A DNA stretch of 64,000 nucleotides from Alteribacter populi (GTDB taxonomy: Bacteria; Bacillota; Bacilli; Bacillales; Salisediminibacteriaceae), in the NCBI RefSeq assembly GCF_002352765.1, contig NZ_KZ293963.1, positions 3,436,559 through 3,500,558 of the forward strand, written 5' to 3'. Shown here piece by piece: positions 52,845 through 61,716 of the stretch; within the stretch, counting starts at the first letter, position 1, and every line of letters begins with the position of its first letter. Made by a program: the position numbers and the translations under genes. The notes beneath the pieces are model-generated. The model was not told where the DNA came from. It was given only the letters and a program-made list of their open reading frames with translations, and made no database searches.

Positions 52845-54338
52845 TTATCTTGTTAACGCGTTGTAAATGTTGACGCGTCCGTGACCGAAATATTTACTGT
52901 AGCCTTGTTTGTCGACGCTGTCAGCTGATTGTTGTAAGCGATTTTGAACTTGTCGAGGTGTTGGCTTTTTCCCAGTTTCTTCGTAGACTTGAGAGATGTA
53001 GGCAGCAGCGGCTCCTGCTACTTGTGGGGAAGCCATTGACGTTCCTCTCATCCAAACGTATCCATTTTCTCCAAATAACTCTTGACTGCGGTTGTTATTA
53101 AAATAGGTTGGGTATGCACTTAAAATGGAAAACTTGAATGTGTCGTCGCCTTCATAACCTGCAGGTGGGTCGTCTCCACCAGGTGCACCTAGATCAATGG
53201 CACTGTTTCCGTAGTTGGAGAAGAAAGATAATCGATCCTCAGTACCAAACCCGCCGCCCATGGCAGATACGGTAACGACACCAGGAAGATGAGCAGGGAC
53301 AAACCACGCGGCACCTCTTACTTCATACTCAGGGCCAGCGTTTCCTTCAATCCAATCTGCGACTTTGGAAGGGTTACTCATATCTTGCGCAGAGTTTCCA
53401 GCTGCTGCAACGATCGTTACATTTTTATTCACTGCATAGTCAACAGCGCGTTTATAAGCAACTACATCTGCCGCTTGATTATTCCCCATTCTGACACGTT
53501 CGCCTGTTTCTGGGTCAGTATAGAACCATTGTCCAACGACGCGCGTACCACCTAAACTCATATTAATCACATCAACACCGTCATCAGCTGCAGCGATTAT
53601 TGCATCTGTAATCCAAAGCTGCTGGGCACTTCCTCTGTCAAACACACGATAAGACTTTAATCCAACGTCAGGAGAGACTCCTTTCATACGTCCATTACCG
53701 GCAATCGTACCAGCAACATGTGTCCCATGCCCATGGTTATCCCATGAATCCTCTGTACCTGGGACGAACGTACGCGAAGCTTCAGGACCGCCAATAATAT
53801 TGGGTGCTAAATCCGGGTGTTCGAAATCAAATCCAGTATCGATGACACCAACGACGACATCATGTGTACCACTATGTACATCATGACTAGCAAAGTCATT
53901 TGTTACCTTTTCAATATCCCATTGCCAGCCAGCTTCCCAGATGTTTTCATCGGCAGGGACTGGACCTGGGTTGTCGCCGCTCACATTCTCTCCATCTAAT
54001 TCGAAGTCAGGTAAATCTAGCGTGACATCAAGAGATGGAGAGAGACTGAGTACTTCCTTTTCTTTGGTTAATGCATTAATAAATGCTAGAGGGTTATCGG
54101 TCGTTGCTTCCAAAACACCGATATCAGAGACTTCATACGCCACTTCACCACCAGCACTTTGAATGATTCCTTGATAATTGGTAGGCAGCTCTTCGGATTT
54201 GAAGGCTACGATAAATCGTTCTTCATAATCATCACTTTGGCTAGGGCTATTTTCAGCAGCACCAGCAAAGCTGATCGATGAAGCAACTAAAGCTAAGACT
54301 AAAACAAAAACTAAAGGGTACTTCAATGTTCTTTTCAT
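52845..54338 (-). CDS. Secreted subtilisin-family serine protease
   Basis: 497 residues from ATG 54338 behind GGAGGAATTAT. Signal peptide about 1-27, inhibitor I9 prodomain about 35-110 (RFIVAFKSEELPTNYQG), then the S8 domain. Catalytic Asp in VIDTGFDFEHPDL (~166), His in HGHGTHVAGTIAG (~203), Ser in GTSMASPQVAGAAA (~432). The mature enzyme is acidic and larger than subtilisin, with an insert around QWFYTDPETGERVRMG. It is an extracellular protein degrader, one of two subtilases in 6 kb. Confidence 0.93.
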   Translation of the reverse strand: MKRTLKYPLVFVLVLALVASSISFAGAAENSPSQSDDYEERFIVAFKSEELPTNYQGIIQSAGGEVAYEVSDIGVLEATTDNPLAFINALTKEKEVLSLSPSLDVTLDLPDFELDGENVSGDNPGPVPADENIWEAGWQWDIEKVTNDFASHDVHSGTHDVVVGVIDTGFDFEHPDLAPNIIGGPEASRTFVPGTEDSWDNHGHGTHVAGTIAGNGRMKGVSPDVGLKSYRVFDRGSAQQLWITDAIIAAADDGVDVINMSLGGTRVVGQWFYTDPETGERVRMGNNQAADVVAYKRAVDYAVNKNVTIVAAAGNSAQDMSNPSKVADWIEGNAGPEYEVRGAAWFVPAHLPGVVTVSAMGGGFGTEDRLSFFSNYGNSAIDLGAPGGDDPPAGYEGDDTFKFSILSAYPTYFNNNRSQELFGENGYVWMRGTSMASPQVAGAAAAYISQVYEETGKKPTPRQVQNRLQQSADSVDKQGYSKYFGHGRVNIYNALTR

Positions 54339-54750
54339 ATAATTCCTCCTTTGGATTAGGTACGTTACCAAAATATCACAAAATCAGACATTGTAGTTAG
54401 AATATTGTGAAAATAATACAATGGATATATGAGCTCAGGAAACATTTCGATTCCAAAGACTGACTGCTGTAATTTGATGTCATTCAAAAGTCCCGAATGA
54501 CACACTTATGTGATTAATAGATACCTTAGAACAGTACTAAGCAATCATAGATTAAAAACCTTTCCTGTAAACAGAGGCACTGGGTAACCATAGCGAGCTG
54601 TCGAATATAGTTTAAGGGGGCTTTTATTCATAAAGGTGAGAGCAGACATGAGACGGAGGATTGTTAATGGATAGGAAAAGGTAGGATGGTAATAAAATTT
54701 CTGAAAACTTATGTTAGAAAAGACTTCAATTTTTAGGTCTATTAACAAAG

Positions 54751-54783
54751 AAAATGCCCACACTCTAGGCGTGGGCATTTTTC
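54751..54783. terminator. Terminator of the DAACS symporter gene
   Basis: AAATGCCCAC (54752-54761) and GTGGGCATTT (54771-54780) flank TCTAGGC-type loop; T/A tracts on both sides. It serves the minus-strand symporter about 95 bp upstream. The rest of 54339-54750 is without recognisable features. Confidence 0.75.
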
Positions 54784-54874
54784 TTAGGGAAATCCTGATT
54801 ATTAAATAAAATCCTAATACATAGAAAGTTATCCATTCAACAAAAAAACGTGTGATTTGAAAGATCTGTCGTGA

Positions 54875-56089
54875 TTAAGCTTTCGCTTCTTCTTCATCTA
54901 GGGGTTCATTGCGATCAACAATGACCGCACCTGAAGCATCACCAATAACGTTGACAGATGTTCGGAACATGTCAAGGATACGATCAATACCTGCAACTAG
55001 GGCAATTCCTTCCAATGGCAGTCCAATGCTCGTCAAGACAAGCGTGAGCATAATTAACCCTGCGCCTGGTACACCCGCTGTGCCGATGGAAGCGAGTGTC
55101 GCGATTAAGACGACGGTGAGGACTTGCATTAAGGATAAGTCCATTCCATAAAATTGCGCGATGAAGAGAACGGCGACCCCTTGGTAAATGGCAGTGCCAT
55201 CCATATTGATCGTAGCGCCGAGGGGCAGGACAAAGCTGCTTGTTCCTTTGGAAACGCCGAGGTTCTCCGTTACGTTTTTTATCGTAATCGGGAGTGTCCC
55301 TGCACTACTTGCTGAGCTGAACGCGAAAATACCGGCTGGTGCGATGCCTTTTAAAAATGTAATCGGATTTAGTTTCCCTAAGGTTTTCACGGCGATGGAA
55401 TACGTAATCGCGATATGAACAATACAGGCAACGGCAACGGCCAGGATGACTTTGAACAGCGGCAGAAGAATCGATAGCCCGTGATCGCCGACAATAGGTG
55501 CTACTAACCCGAATACGCCGATCGGTGCCAATAAAATGATAAAGCTAGTAATTTTAAACATCACTTCGGAAAAACCTTCAAAGAAGCGCAGAACAGGTTT
55601 CGCTTTTTCGCCAACAGCGGTAATACCAATCCCAAGAAAAATAGCAAAGAAAATGATTTGGAGGATGTTCCCTTCAACTAAACCTGCAAATGGATTGGTA
55701 GGGATGATATTTAATAACGTATCAACCACGCCCTCCGGTTGCTCTGTTTGAGCTGCGCTATCATCAATGCTTTCCGGCGGGATTTCTACGCCTTCACCCG
55801 GAGCGAATAAAAAGCCCATGCCAAGACCAAGGGAAATGGCAATTGCTGACGTAGCTAAATAATAAGCGACGGTTTTTCCGCCGAGGCGACCCATTTTCTT
55901 CATATCACCTGTTCCAGCGACACCGACGACTAGGGTTGCCAAAATGAGCGGTGCAATAATAAACTGAATTAACCGTAAAAATGCATCGCCTAACGGTGAT
56001 ACAGCTTCAATTTCGGGGCCGACAATGGCACCGAGCACAATGGCTAACACAAAAGCAATGAGGATTTGAGTTAAGAAGCTTATTTTCAT
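54875..56089 (-). CDS. Dicarboxylate/amino acid:cation symporter (DAACS)
   Basis: 404 residues from ATG 56089; the earlier in-frame ATG at 56110 lies upstream of the GGAGGT ribosome site. Eight helices plus two re-entrant loops; SSASSAGTLP, NMDGTAIYQGVAV and GTAGVPGAGLIML are the substrate- and cation-binding motifs of GltP/GltT/DctA. It imports glutamate, aspartate or C4-dicarboxylates with Na+ or H+. Its position between two secreted proteases suits uptake of released amino acids (inference). Confidence 0.93.
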   Translation of the reverse strand: MKISFLTQILIAFVLAIVLGAIVGPEIEAVSPLGDAFLRLIQFIIAPLILATLVVGVAGTGDMKKMGRLGGKTVAYYLATSAIAISLGLGMGFLFAPGEGVEIPPESIDDSAAQTEQPEGVVDTLLNIIPTNPFAGLVEGNILQIIFFAIFLGIGITAVGEKAKPVLRFFEGFSEVMFKITSFIILLAPIGVFGLVAPIVGDHGLSILLPLFKVILAVAVACIVHIAITYSIAVKTLGKLNPITFLKGIAPAGIFAFSSASSAGTLPITIKNVTENLGVSKGTSSFVLPLGATINMDGTAIYQGVAVLFIAQFYGMDLSLMQVLTVVLIATLASIGTAGVPGAGLIMLTLVLTSIGLPLEGIALVAGIDRILDMFRTSVNVIGDASGAVIVDRNEPLDEEEAKA

Positions 56090-56236
56090 CTTATGTTGTA
56101 CCTCCTTCAATAAAGTTTAAGTATTTTACGAGTGCTCCTTAAACAAGAGTATATTTTACGATACCATAAACCTTTCCAAAAATTAAAACTTGTTTTTCTT
56201 TTTGTGTGAAACTCTTACACCTATGCTCATGGAAAA

Positions 56237-56261
56237 GAAGGTGCCCTTTTTGGACACCTTC
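56237..56261 (-). terminator. Terminator of the 737-residue subtilase gene
   Basis: On the minus strand AAGGTGTCC pairs with GGGCACCTT around AAAAA, followed by CTTTTCC. Located 14 bp after the stop. Confidence 0.7.
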
Positions 56262-56274
56262 TAACTTTTGCCTA

Positions 56275-58488
56275 TTATTTTCTGCCAATGAACGCTTGTT
56301 CATACACTTGGTTACCGGCAGAGTCTTCGGCTTCAAAAATGACAGTCCATGGGGCTTTACCTGTCATTTTAAGGTCTGTTTCGGTGAATACGAGCGTATA
56401 CTCATCTTCAGCTGTGAAATCTTCTTTTGCCCAGTTGTACAAGGTGTTGCCGTTTGCAGAGCGAACAGTCAGAGTGACTGTTTGGAGATCTTCAATTTTG
56501 TCAGTATCAGAAACAGTGGCAGAAATATCAACCGTGTCATTTCCAGAGATCCGTTCCGGGGTGACATGAAGTACTGCTTCAGGATCAGCATTCACATCCT
56601 CGTCGTAAGAAACTTCCCAGGTTCCTTCATAGTCAGTTACTAAGTTGTTTCGTCCGTCGATACGAATCGTCCACGTTCCCGGCTCAGGGAAGGTAGCTTC
56701 TACAAAGCGGTTGTTTGAAACATCGAGTAAAGCGGCTGACTGTGCCGCTGCTGCATCGGTATCTGTGACATCAGTTTCTGGAGCATAAAGGGAGATGTAC
56801 AAGTTCTCAGCTGCCAGTGCCCATGAAAGGTCCGCATAGACTTGTAATGCGTCTTCTTCAACTTCAAAGGTGTGAGTCGCATATCCTTCGTTCGTTTCCC
56901 ACGTATTAGCAGGAACTGTCCCTTCATAAGTACCACTTTCTGTCACAATGTTTTCAGGGAGCTCAAATGTCACGAGATCGTCTTCTGTTACTTGGTCAGG
57001 TATGTTACTTAACTCCGCACGCTCAACAGCTGCTTTTGCATCAATAAATCCTGCGCCCGTATCATGTGTTTCATAGCCGACCATGATTTCTTTGTTGGCT
57101 GTTACTTCCGTTAACCGAATGAGGTCTAAAGGCGACAGCTTACCATCGTTATTTTGCTCATAAGCATCAATGACAAGGGCGAGAACACCGGTAACCATTG
57201 GGGAGGCCATCGATGTTCCGCTCGCAGAACCATAAAGAGTCCCACTCGTGGTCATAGGGTGTGCAGGGTTTTGTGCGGAAACGATGTTTGCACCTGGTGC
57301 AGTAACTGATGGGCGGTGAAGACTTAATGGCTTTGCTTCGTGATCCCATGTCTCTTTTTCTTCAGCAGTTGCAGCAACGTATTCTTCAAAGTTTCCTAAA
57401 GCCTCTTCACGGTCAAAATTGCCGTCTTCTTTTCCGCGGGAAGAAAAGCCTGTTACTTTATATGCTTTGTCTGTTGCACCGATTCCTAAAACATACGGAG
57501 CAGCAGCGTGAGGGTTACAAGTGTCCGATTCAGGACCGGAGTTTCCATAAGCGAATACGCTTAAAATACCTTTCTCATACGCAGCAGCAGTAGCAACACT
57601 GACAGCGCTATTTGGATTGTATTCACAACCTTCTGATCCCCAGCTGTTATTGATTACCCGAATATCGGCTTCGTCATTTTTTACCTGATCAAGAATATGG
57701 TCGTATGCTTCGACAGTGAAGACGAGAAAAATTCCTGCTGAAGCGCTGTAGCTGTGGATGTTAGCATCTGGCGCCATTCCTCGGTAATTTCCTTCAGAAG
57801 CTTCACCGGAACCGGCAATCGTACCGTAAATGTGAGTGCCATGTCCGTACTCATCTGTATTCACCGGCACTCCTGCTTCTTCCTCTACATCGATAATAGA
57901 GGTTTGAATATTGGTTCCGTCTGGAGAGGTGCTTACGTAGCCATTGTCATCCGTAAGAATGGTTCCGGTAACTTGCCAATTGTGGAGCATATTATCTTGA
58001 ACGTCAGGGTGCAGTCCGTCTGTCCCCGTGTCAATGATGGCGACCTCAACGCCGTTACCCGTATAGCCTAAGTCATTTACATCACTGGCATTTGTCATAT
58101 CGCGGCCTTCCGCATTAAATAAGGCCATTTCACGGTTTGGCTCAACAAAGAGAACCTCATCTTCTTGTGTAAGTTCAGTTATTTCTGTTTTGCTCAAAAG
58201 GACACGTGCGACAGGTAAATGGTTAAACGTTTTATAATCGCGATCAAACTCGTCTAACAAAGTAACGTTTTCTATACTGTCAAACACAACAAGAACATCA
58301 TAATAAAGAAGATCTGTTGCGTTTTCCAGTTCGATTGAGAATTCCTGATCTAACTTTGAGGTGTCAATGCTTAATGACGCTTGTGCGCGTTCAACCGCAA
58401 AAGCTAGAGCAGTTACAAGTAGTGCCGCTGCAAGTAATAGACCTGCTAACTTTAATCTGTTTTTACTGAATGTACCTTGTTCAATCAA
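56275..58488 (-). CDS. Large secreted subtilisin-family protease
   Basis: 737 residues. The start is set at TTG 58488, 6 bp after AGGAGGA; the frame is open 28 codons further but without a ribosome site. Signal peptide/anchor about 12-37 (LAGLLLAAALLVTALAFAV), prodomain, then S8: Asp in VAIIDTGTDGLHPD (~148), His in HGTHIYGTIAGSGE (~216), oxyanion Asn in NNSWGSEGCEYN, Ser in GTSMASPMVTGVLA (~425). About 240 further residues form beta-rich C-terminal modules, including a pre-peptidase-like domain (EPGTWTIRIDGRN). Likely extracellular or wall-associated. Confidence 0.9.
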   Translation of the reverse strand: MIEQGTFSKNRLKLAGLLLAAALLVTALAFAVERAQASLSIDTSKLDQEFSIELENATDLLYYDVLVVFDSIENVTLLDEFDRDYKTFNHLPVARVLLSKTEITELTQEDEVLFVEPNREMALFNAEGRDMTNASDVNDLGYTGNGVEVAIIDTGTDGLHPDVQDNMLHNWQVTGTILTDDNGYVSTSPDGTNIQTSIIDVEEEAGVPVNTDEYGHGTHIYGTIAGSGEASEGNYRGMAPDANIHSYSASAGIFLVFTVEAYDHILDQVKNDEADIRVINNSWGSEGCEYNPNSAVSVATAAAYEKGILSVFAYGNSGPESDTCNPHAAAPYVLGIGATDKAYKVTGFSSRGKEDGNFDREEALGNFEEYVAATAEEKETWDHEAKPLSLHRPSVTAPGANIVSAQNPAHPMTTSGTLYGSASGTSMASPMVTGVLALVIDAYEQNNDGKLSPLDLIRLTEVTANKEIMVGYETHDTGAGFIDAKAAVERAELSNIPDQVTEDDLVTFELPENIVTESGTYEGTVPANTWETNEGYATHTFEVEEDALQVYADLSWALAAENLYISLYAPETDVTDTDAAAAQSAALLDVSNNRFVEATFPEPGTWTIRIDGRNNLVTDYEGTWEVSYDEDVNADPEAVLHVTPERISGNDTVDISATVSDTDKIEDLQTVTLTVRSANGNTLYNWAKEDFTAEDEYTLVFTETDLKMTGKAPWTVIFEAEDSAGNQVYEQAFIGRK

Positions 58489-58736
58489 TGAAAATCCTCC
58501 TTTTATTGTTGACAACGATTTTTTCAACCACATACAGTATCTAATGTAATGATAATTCTGACTATTAAGCATAGGGTGTATATTTTTATCAGAAGTAGTA
58601 GATGAATTTTATCCTAAAGTCCTAGTTCGGTTGGTGTATAGAAATGGGGGATGAAGGTTGTTTGAAGGAGTCCGCTTAGTCATGTTGAATAGTAAAGACA
58701 TGCACTTAATCTATCATTTTGGAAATGGGTGATTCG

Positions 58737-59342
58737 ATGTATATACCAAAATATTTTAGGATCGATGATGAAGAACGGATTTATGATTATATCGAAGAAA
58801 ATAGCTTTGCAACAGTGTTTTCTCAGCACAATGGCGAATCTTGCGCGACTCATTTACCACTGACATTAGATAAACAGGAACGTGCGTTATATGGACATTT
58901 TGCCTATCAAAACGAACAATGGAAGGATATCGAAAAACAAAAGATCCTTGTGGTATTTCAAGGTCCCCACTGCTACATATCGCCTTCCTGGTATGAGACA
59001 AATAAAGCAGTCCCGACCTGGAATTATGTGTCGATCCACGTGTATGGAGAAATAGAAATTGTTGAAAATGAACAGGAGATATTCAAATCACTAAATGATA
59101 TGGTCAATAAATACGAAAAACCGAATAGTGCCTATCAATTAAGTGAAGTAGATCCAACCTATATCAAAGGGTTAAGCAAAGGAATTGTAGGCTTTAAGCT
59201 AAATATAACTAGAATTGAAGGCAAAGCAAAACTGAGTCAAAATCATTCAGTAGAAAGGCAACAATTAGTCATTAAAGAATTGGAAAAAACGCAAGGTGAA
59301 GATAATAATAAGATTGCAGCCCTTATGAAGAAAACCCTTTAG
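58737..59342 (+). CDS. paiB: PaiB-like FMN-binding protein
   Basis: 201 residues from ATG 58737 behind GGGTGA. MYIPKYFRIDDEERIYDYIE, the ATHLPLTLD strand, GPHCYISPSWYE and VPTWNYVSIHVYGE are those of the PaiB/FMN-binding split-barrel family, once described as negative regulators of sporulation and proteases. The paiA acetyltransferase partner is absent. Symbol by family only. Confidence 0.85.
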   Translation: MYIPKYFRIDDEERIYDYIEENSFATVFSQHNGESCATHLPLTLDKQERALYGHFAYQNEQWKDIEKQKILVVFQGPHCYISPSWYETNKAVPTWNYVSIHVYGEIEIVENEQEIFKSLNDMVNKYEKPNSAYQLSEVDPTYIKGLSKGIVGFKLNITRIEGKAKLSQNHSVERQQLVIKELEKTQGEDNNKIAALMKKTL

Positions 59343-59430
59343 AGTTTCAGTAATGCGGTCCCATATTCAGGTAGCATAGCATTAAAGTAAGTAGAAAGGA
59401 GATGAAAGGTATGGTAAGACGAGAGATAGC

Positions 59431-59470
59431 AGCCTCCTAAAATAGGTGTGTTTTTAATTTTTAGGAGGCT
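59431..59470 (+). promoter_or_regulatory. Perfect 12-bp hairpin before a methyltransferase gene
   Basis: AGCCTCCTAAAA (59431-59442) and TTTTAGGAGGCT (59459-59470) are exact inverted repeats in the leader of the gene at 59499. The second arm holds an AGGAGG that would be masked. It ends 28 bp before the start codon. It could be a terminator for the paiB-like gene or a translational control element. Confidence 0.5.
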
Positions 59471-59498
59471 ACTTTAAAATATAGGAGATGTATATCAA

Positions 59499-60239
59499 AT
59501 GAAACAAAACATATATGATGATTTAAAATTCTTCTCTGCATATAAACAGATGTCACGTTCAATAAAGGGTCTTGAAGGTGCGGGAGAGTGGCATGTAGTA
59601 AAATCATTACTACCAGATTTACGAAATAAAAGTGTGCTCGATTTAGGATGTGGCTTTGGTTGGTATTGTCGATTTGCTCGTGAGCAACAAGCAAGTTCGG
59701 TAGTAGGGGTCGATCTATCAGAAAAAATGCTTGAAGATGCTCGAAAGCAAACGCATGATCCTGCTATTTCATATTTGCACATGCCAATTGAAGACATCGA
59801 ATTTCCAAATGACCAATTTGATGTCGTCTTCAGTTCGTTGGCTTTCCACTATATTCAGTCGTTTGAAGGTATTTGTAAGAAGGTCCATGAATGTTTAAAG
59901 CCAGGGGGTATGTTCATCTTTTCAGTTGAACATCCAATCTTTACTTCTCGACAAGAACAAGATTGGTATATTGATGATCAAGGAAATCGACTACATTGGC
60001 CCGTGGATCATTACCAAAAAGAAGGATTACGTCAAACACCATTCTTATCGGAACATGTTATAAAATATCACCGGACAATCTCAACCTATGTAAATGATGT
60101 TATTGGAGCTGGGTTTGAGTTAAAAGCCGTTAAGGAACCAACGCCTCCCGGGGAAATGCTTACAGGTGAACCATTGTTGAACGATGAGAATCGAAGACCT
60201 ATGTTCTTCATTATTTCGGCAGAAAAAGGAACTGGTTGA
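59499..60239 (+). CDS. Class I SAM-dependent methyltransferase
   Basis: 246 residues, start ATG 59499 behind TAGGAG. Motif I VLDLGCGFGWYCRFAREQQA, GVDLSEKMLEDAR, and motif II/III FDVVFSSLAFHYI with LKPGGMFIFSVEHPIF. It resembles UbiE/bioC-like small-molecule methyltransferases. Substrate unknown. Followed by a strong terminator, so it is separate from the methyltransferase at 60425. Confidence 0.88.
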   Translation: MKQNIYDDLKFFSAYKQMSRSIKGLEGAGEWHVVKSLLPDLRNKSVLDLGCGFGWYCRFAREQQASSVVGVDLSEKMLEDARKQTHDPAISYLHMPIEDIEFPNDQFDVVFSSLAFHYIQSFEGICKKVHECLKPGGMFIFSVEHPIFTSRQEQDWYIDDQGNRLHWPVDHYQKEGLRQTPFLSEHVIKYHRTISTYVNDVIGAGFELKAVKEPTPPGEMLTGEPLLNDENRRPMFFIISAEKGTG

Positions 60240-60260
60240 GCTAAAAGGGATTTTAGCGCA

Positions 60261-60297
60261 AGGAAGCTCAAAATTATTTTGAGCTTCCTGTATTTTT
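60261..60297 (+). terminator. Strong intrinsic terminator
   Basis: AGGAAGCTCAAAA (60261-60273) and TTTTGAGCTTCCT (60277-60289) form a perfect 13-bp stem around TTA, followed by GTATTTTTAT. Confidence 0.88.
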
Positions 60298-60424
60298 ATG
60301 CCATTAAGGGCACATCAAAAACGAGCAAAATGAGTTCGTTTTTTATCTTTAAGCCATTAAACTGATAGAGGAGAATAATTAAATAAAGAGTTTGAATTTT
60401 CTTTAAGGAAGAAGGGGAATAAAA

Positions 60425-61186
60425 TTGTTGAGTTACTATAGTAAACTATCTTCAGAAGCGTATGATTTGGATAAGCCTATTGGTCATTCCTTTGGGGATG
60501 TTGAGTATTATTTAGATCGGTTATCTTCTTGCAAAGGGCGAATACTCGAGCCTGCAACGGGTACGGGGCGTATTCTCGTTCCTCTTTTAGAAAAAGGGTT
60601 AAATGTAGATGGATTTGATCGTTCAACGGATATGTTAAACATATGTCGTAATCACTGTGAAAAGAGAGGGTTAAAGCCAAACCTTTTCGAGGCAGGTATG
60701 GAATCTTTTTCAGTTGACACTAAATATGAAGCGATAATCGTACCAACAGGAACGTTTTTGTTATTACACGAACGAGACAAGTCGATGAGAGCATTAGAAA
60801 ATTTCTATAAGCATCTAGCTCATGGCGGTAGGCTCATTCTTGATCTATTTTTGCAAACAGATATTGAAGTCGGCAAACCTTCTACAAGAATATTTCAATG
60901 CCATAACGATGATGTTATAACGTTAGAAAATAAAGTGGTGAAAGTTGACTACATCAACCAGTACATAGTGTCTCACGGGCGTTATGAGAAGTGGCGTAAT
61001 GGTACGTTGATAGAAACAGAGCTAGAACCATTTCCATTGCGCTGGTATGGGGTTGAAGAATTTAAATTAATTCTTGAAAAAGTAGGTTTTAGAGACATTG
61101 TCATTTCTTCAAATTATCGTTTTGGACAATATCCAACCGAATCAAACGAAACCATTACTTTTGAAGCTGTTGCAAATAAAAAGTAA
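60425..61186 (+). CDS. Class I SAM-dependent methyltransferase
   Basis: 253 residues; TTG 60425 (or TTG 60428) follows GAAGGGGAAT, and no ATG is available nearby. Motif I ILEPATGTGRILVPLLEKGL, then GFDRSTDMLNICR and VPTGTFLLLHERDKSMRALE. The C-terminal half is a beta-rich lid (RYEKWRNGTLIETEL). Substrate unknown. It is distinct from the protein at 59499 in motif I and C-terminus. Confidence 0.85.
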   Translation: MLSYYSKLSSEAYDLDKPIGHSFGDVEYYLDRLSSCKGRILEPATGTGRILVPLLEKGLNVDGFDRSTDMLNICRNHCEKRGLKPNLFEAGMESFSVDTKYEAIIVPTGTFLLLHERDKSMRALENFYKHLAHGGRLILDLFLQTDIEVGKPSTRIFQCHNDDVITLENKVVKVDYINQYIVSHGRYEKWRNGTLIETELEPFPLRWYGVEEFKLILEKVGFRDIVISSNYRFGQYPTESNETITFEAVANKK

Positions 61187-61202
61187 TACTGTTCAATTAA
61201 CT

Positions 61203-61480
61203 GAATCACTTTCATCATTCATTAGTTTAAAAAAGCACACTACTTTAAAATAATACTTTCTCCCATTTTTTTTATTAATACTTATTGTAGTGAGCGTGCC
61301 TTTTTGCAGCTAGGCCTGCATCTGCTCGCTTTCCGCGGACGAACCGCCAAGCCTCCTCGGGAAAAACGCCCTGCGGGGTCTCGGCTGGTCCGTTTTTCCG
61401 CAGGAGTCTCACAGATTCCGGCCAACTGCGTAGGGGATTAAAAGACGGTTTCCTCCCATCTCATTTCGTTTGCTTGTCAC
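61203..61480 (+). repeat. Dispersed repeat R1, longest copy
   Basis: It begins GAATCACTTTCATCATTC and carries CTTTCTCCCATTTTTTTTAT, CTGCATCTGCTCGCTTTCCG, AACCGCCAAGCCTCCTCGGG and GTCCGTTTTTCCGCAGGAGT as at 8523, then continues with CAACTGCGTAGGGGATTAAA and CTCCCATCTCATTTCG, the part also found inverted at 45284. It joins the two halves of the family. Confidence 0.7.
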
Positions 61481-61489
61481 TTACAAAAT

Positions 61490-61684
61490 TGGACATTTGG
61501 GGTATTTTCTTTTGGGGAATTTATAGCGGTTTTATATGGTGTGATAGTGATTTTAAGCACCATTTTGTTAGGATTACATTTGATGAAGATTGCTAATCGT
61601 TCATCCTTAGAGAAGCTTGTGAAACAAACAGTAAGAAAAGCTGAAGAGAAAACGGCTTTCCTCTCTCTTCAGCTTTTCTTTTAA
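61490..61684 (+). pseudogene. 3' remnant of a small membrane-protein gene
   Basis: A plus-strand frame with no start and no ribosome site reads FGEFIAVLYGVIVILSTILL then GLHLMKIANRSSLEKLVKQ, a plausible membrane helix plus basic tail, ending at TAA 61684 inside the terminator. Its upstream end merges into repeat R1, which may have replaced the 5' part. The original family is not recognised. Confidence 0.35.
61636..61683. terminator. Bidirectional terminator before the oxidoreductase operon end
   Basis: AAAAGCTGAAGAGA (61636-61649) pairs with TCTCTTCAGCTTTT (to 61678), followed by CTTTTAA; on the minus strand it follows the oxidoreductase gene by 34 bp. Confidence 0.75.
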
Positions 61685-61716
61685 AAACGGAATTGTGGTA
61701 GAGTAATAGCTTTATT

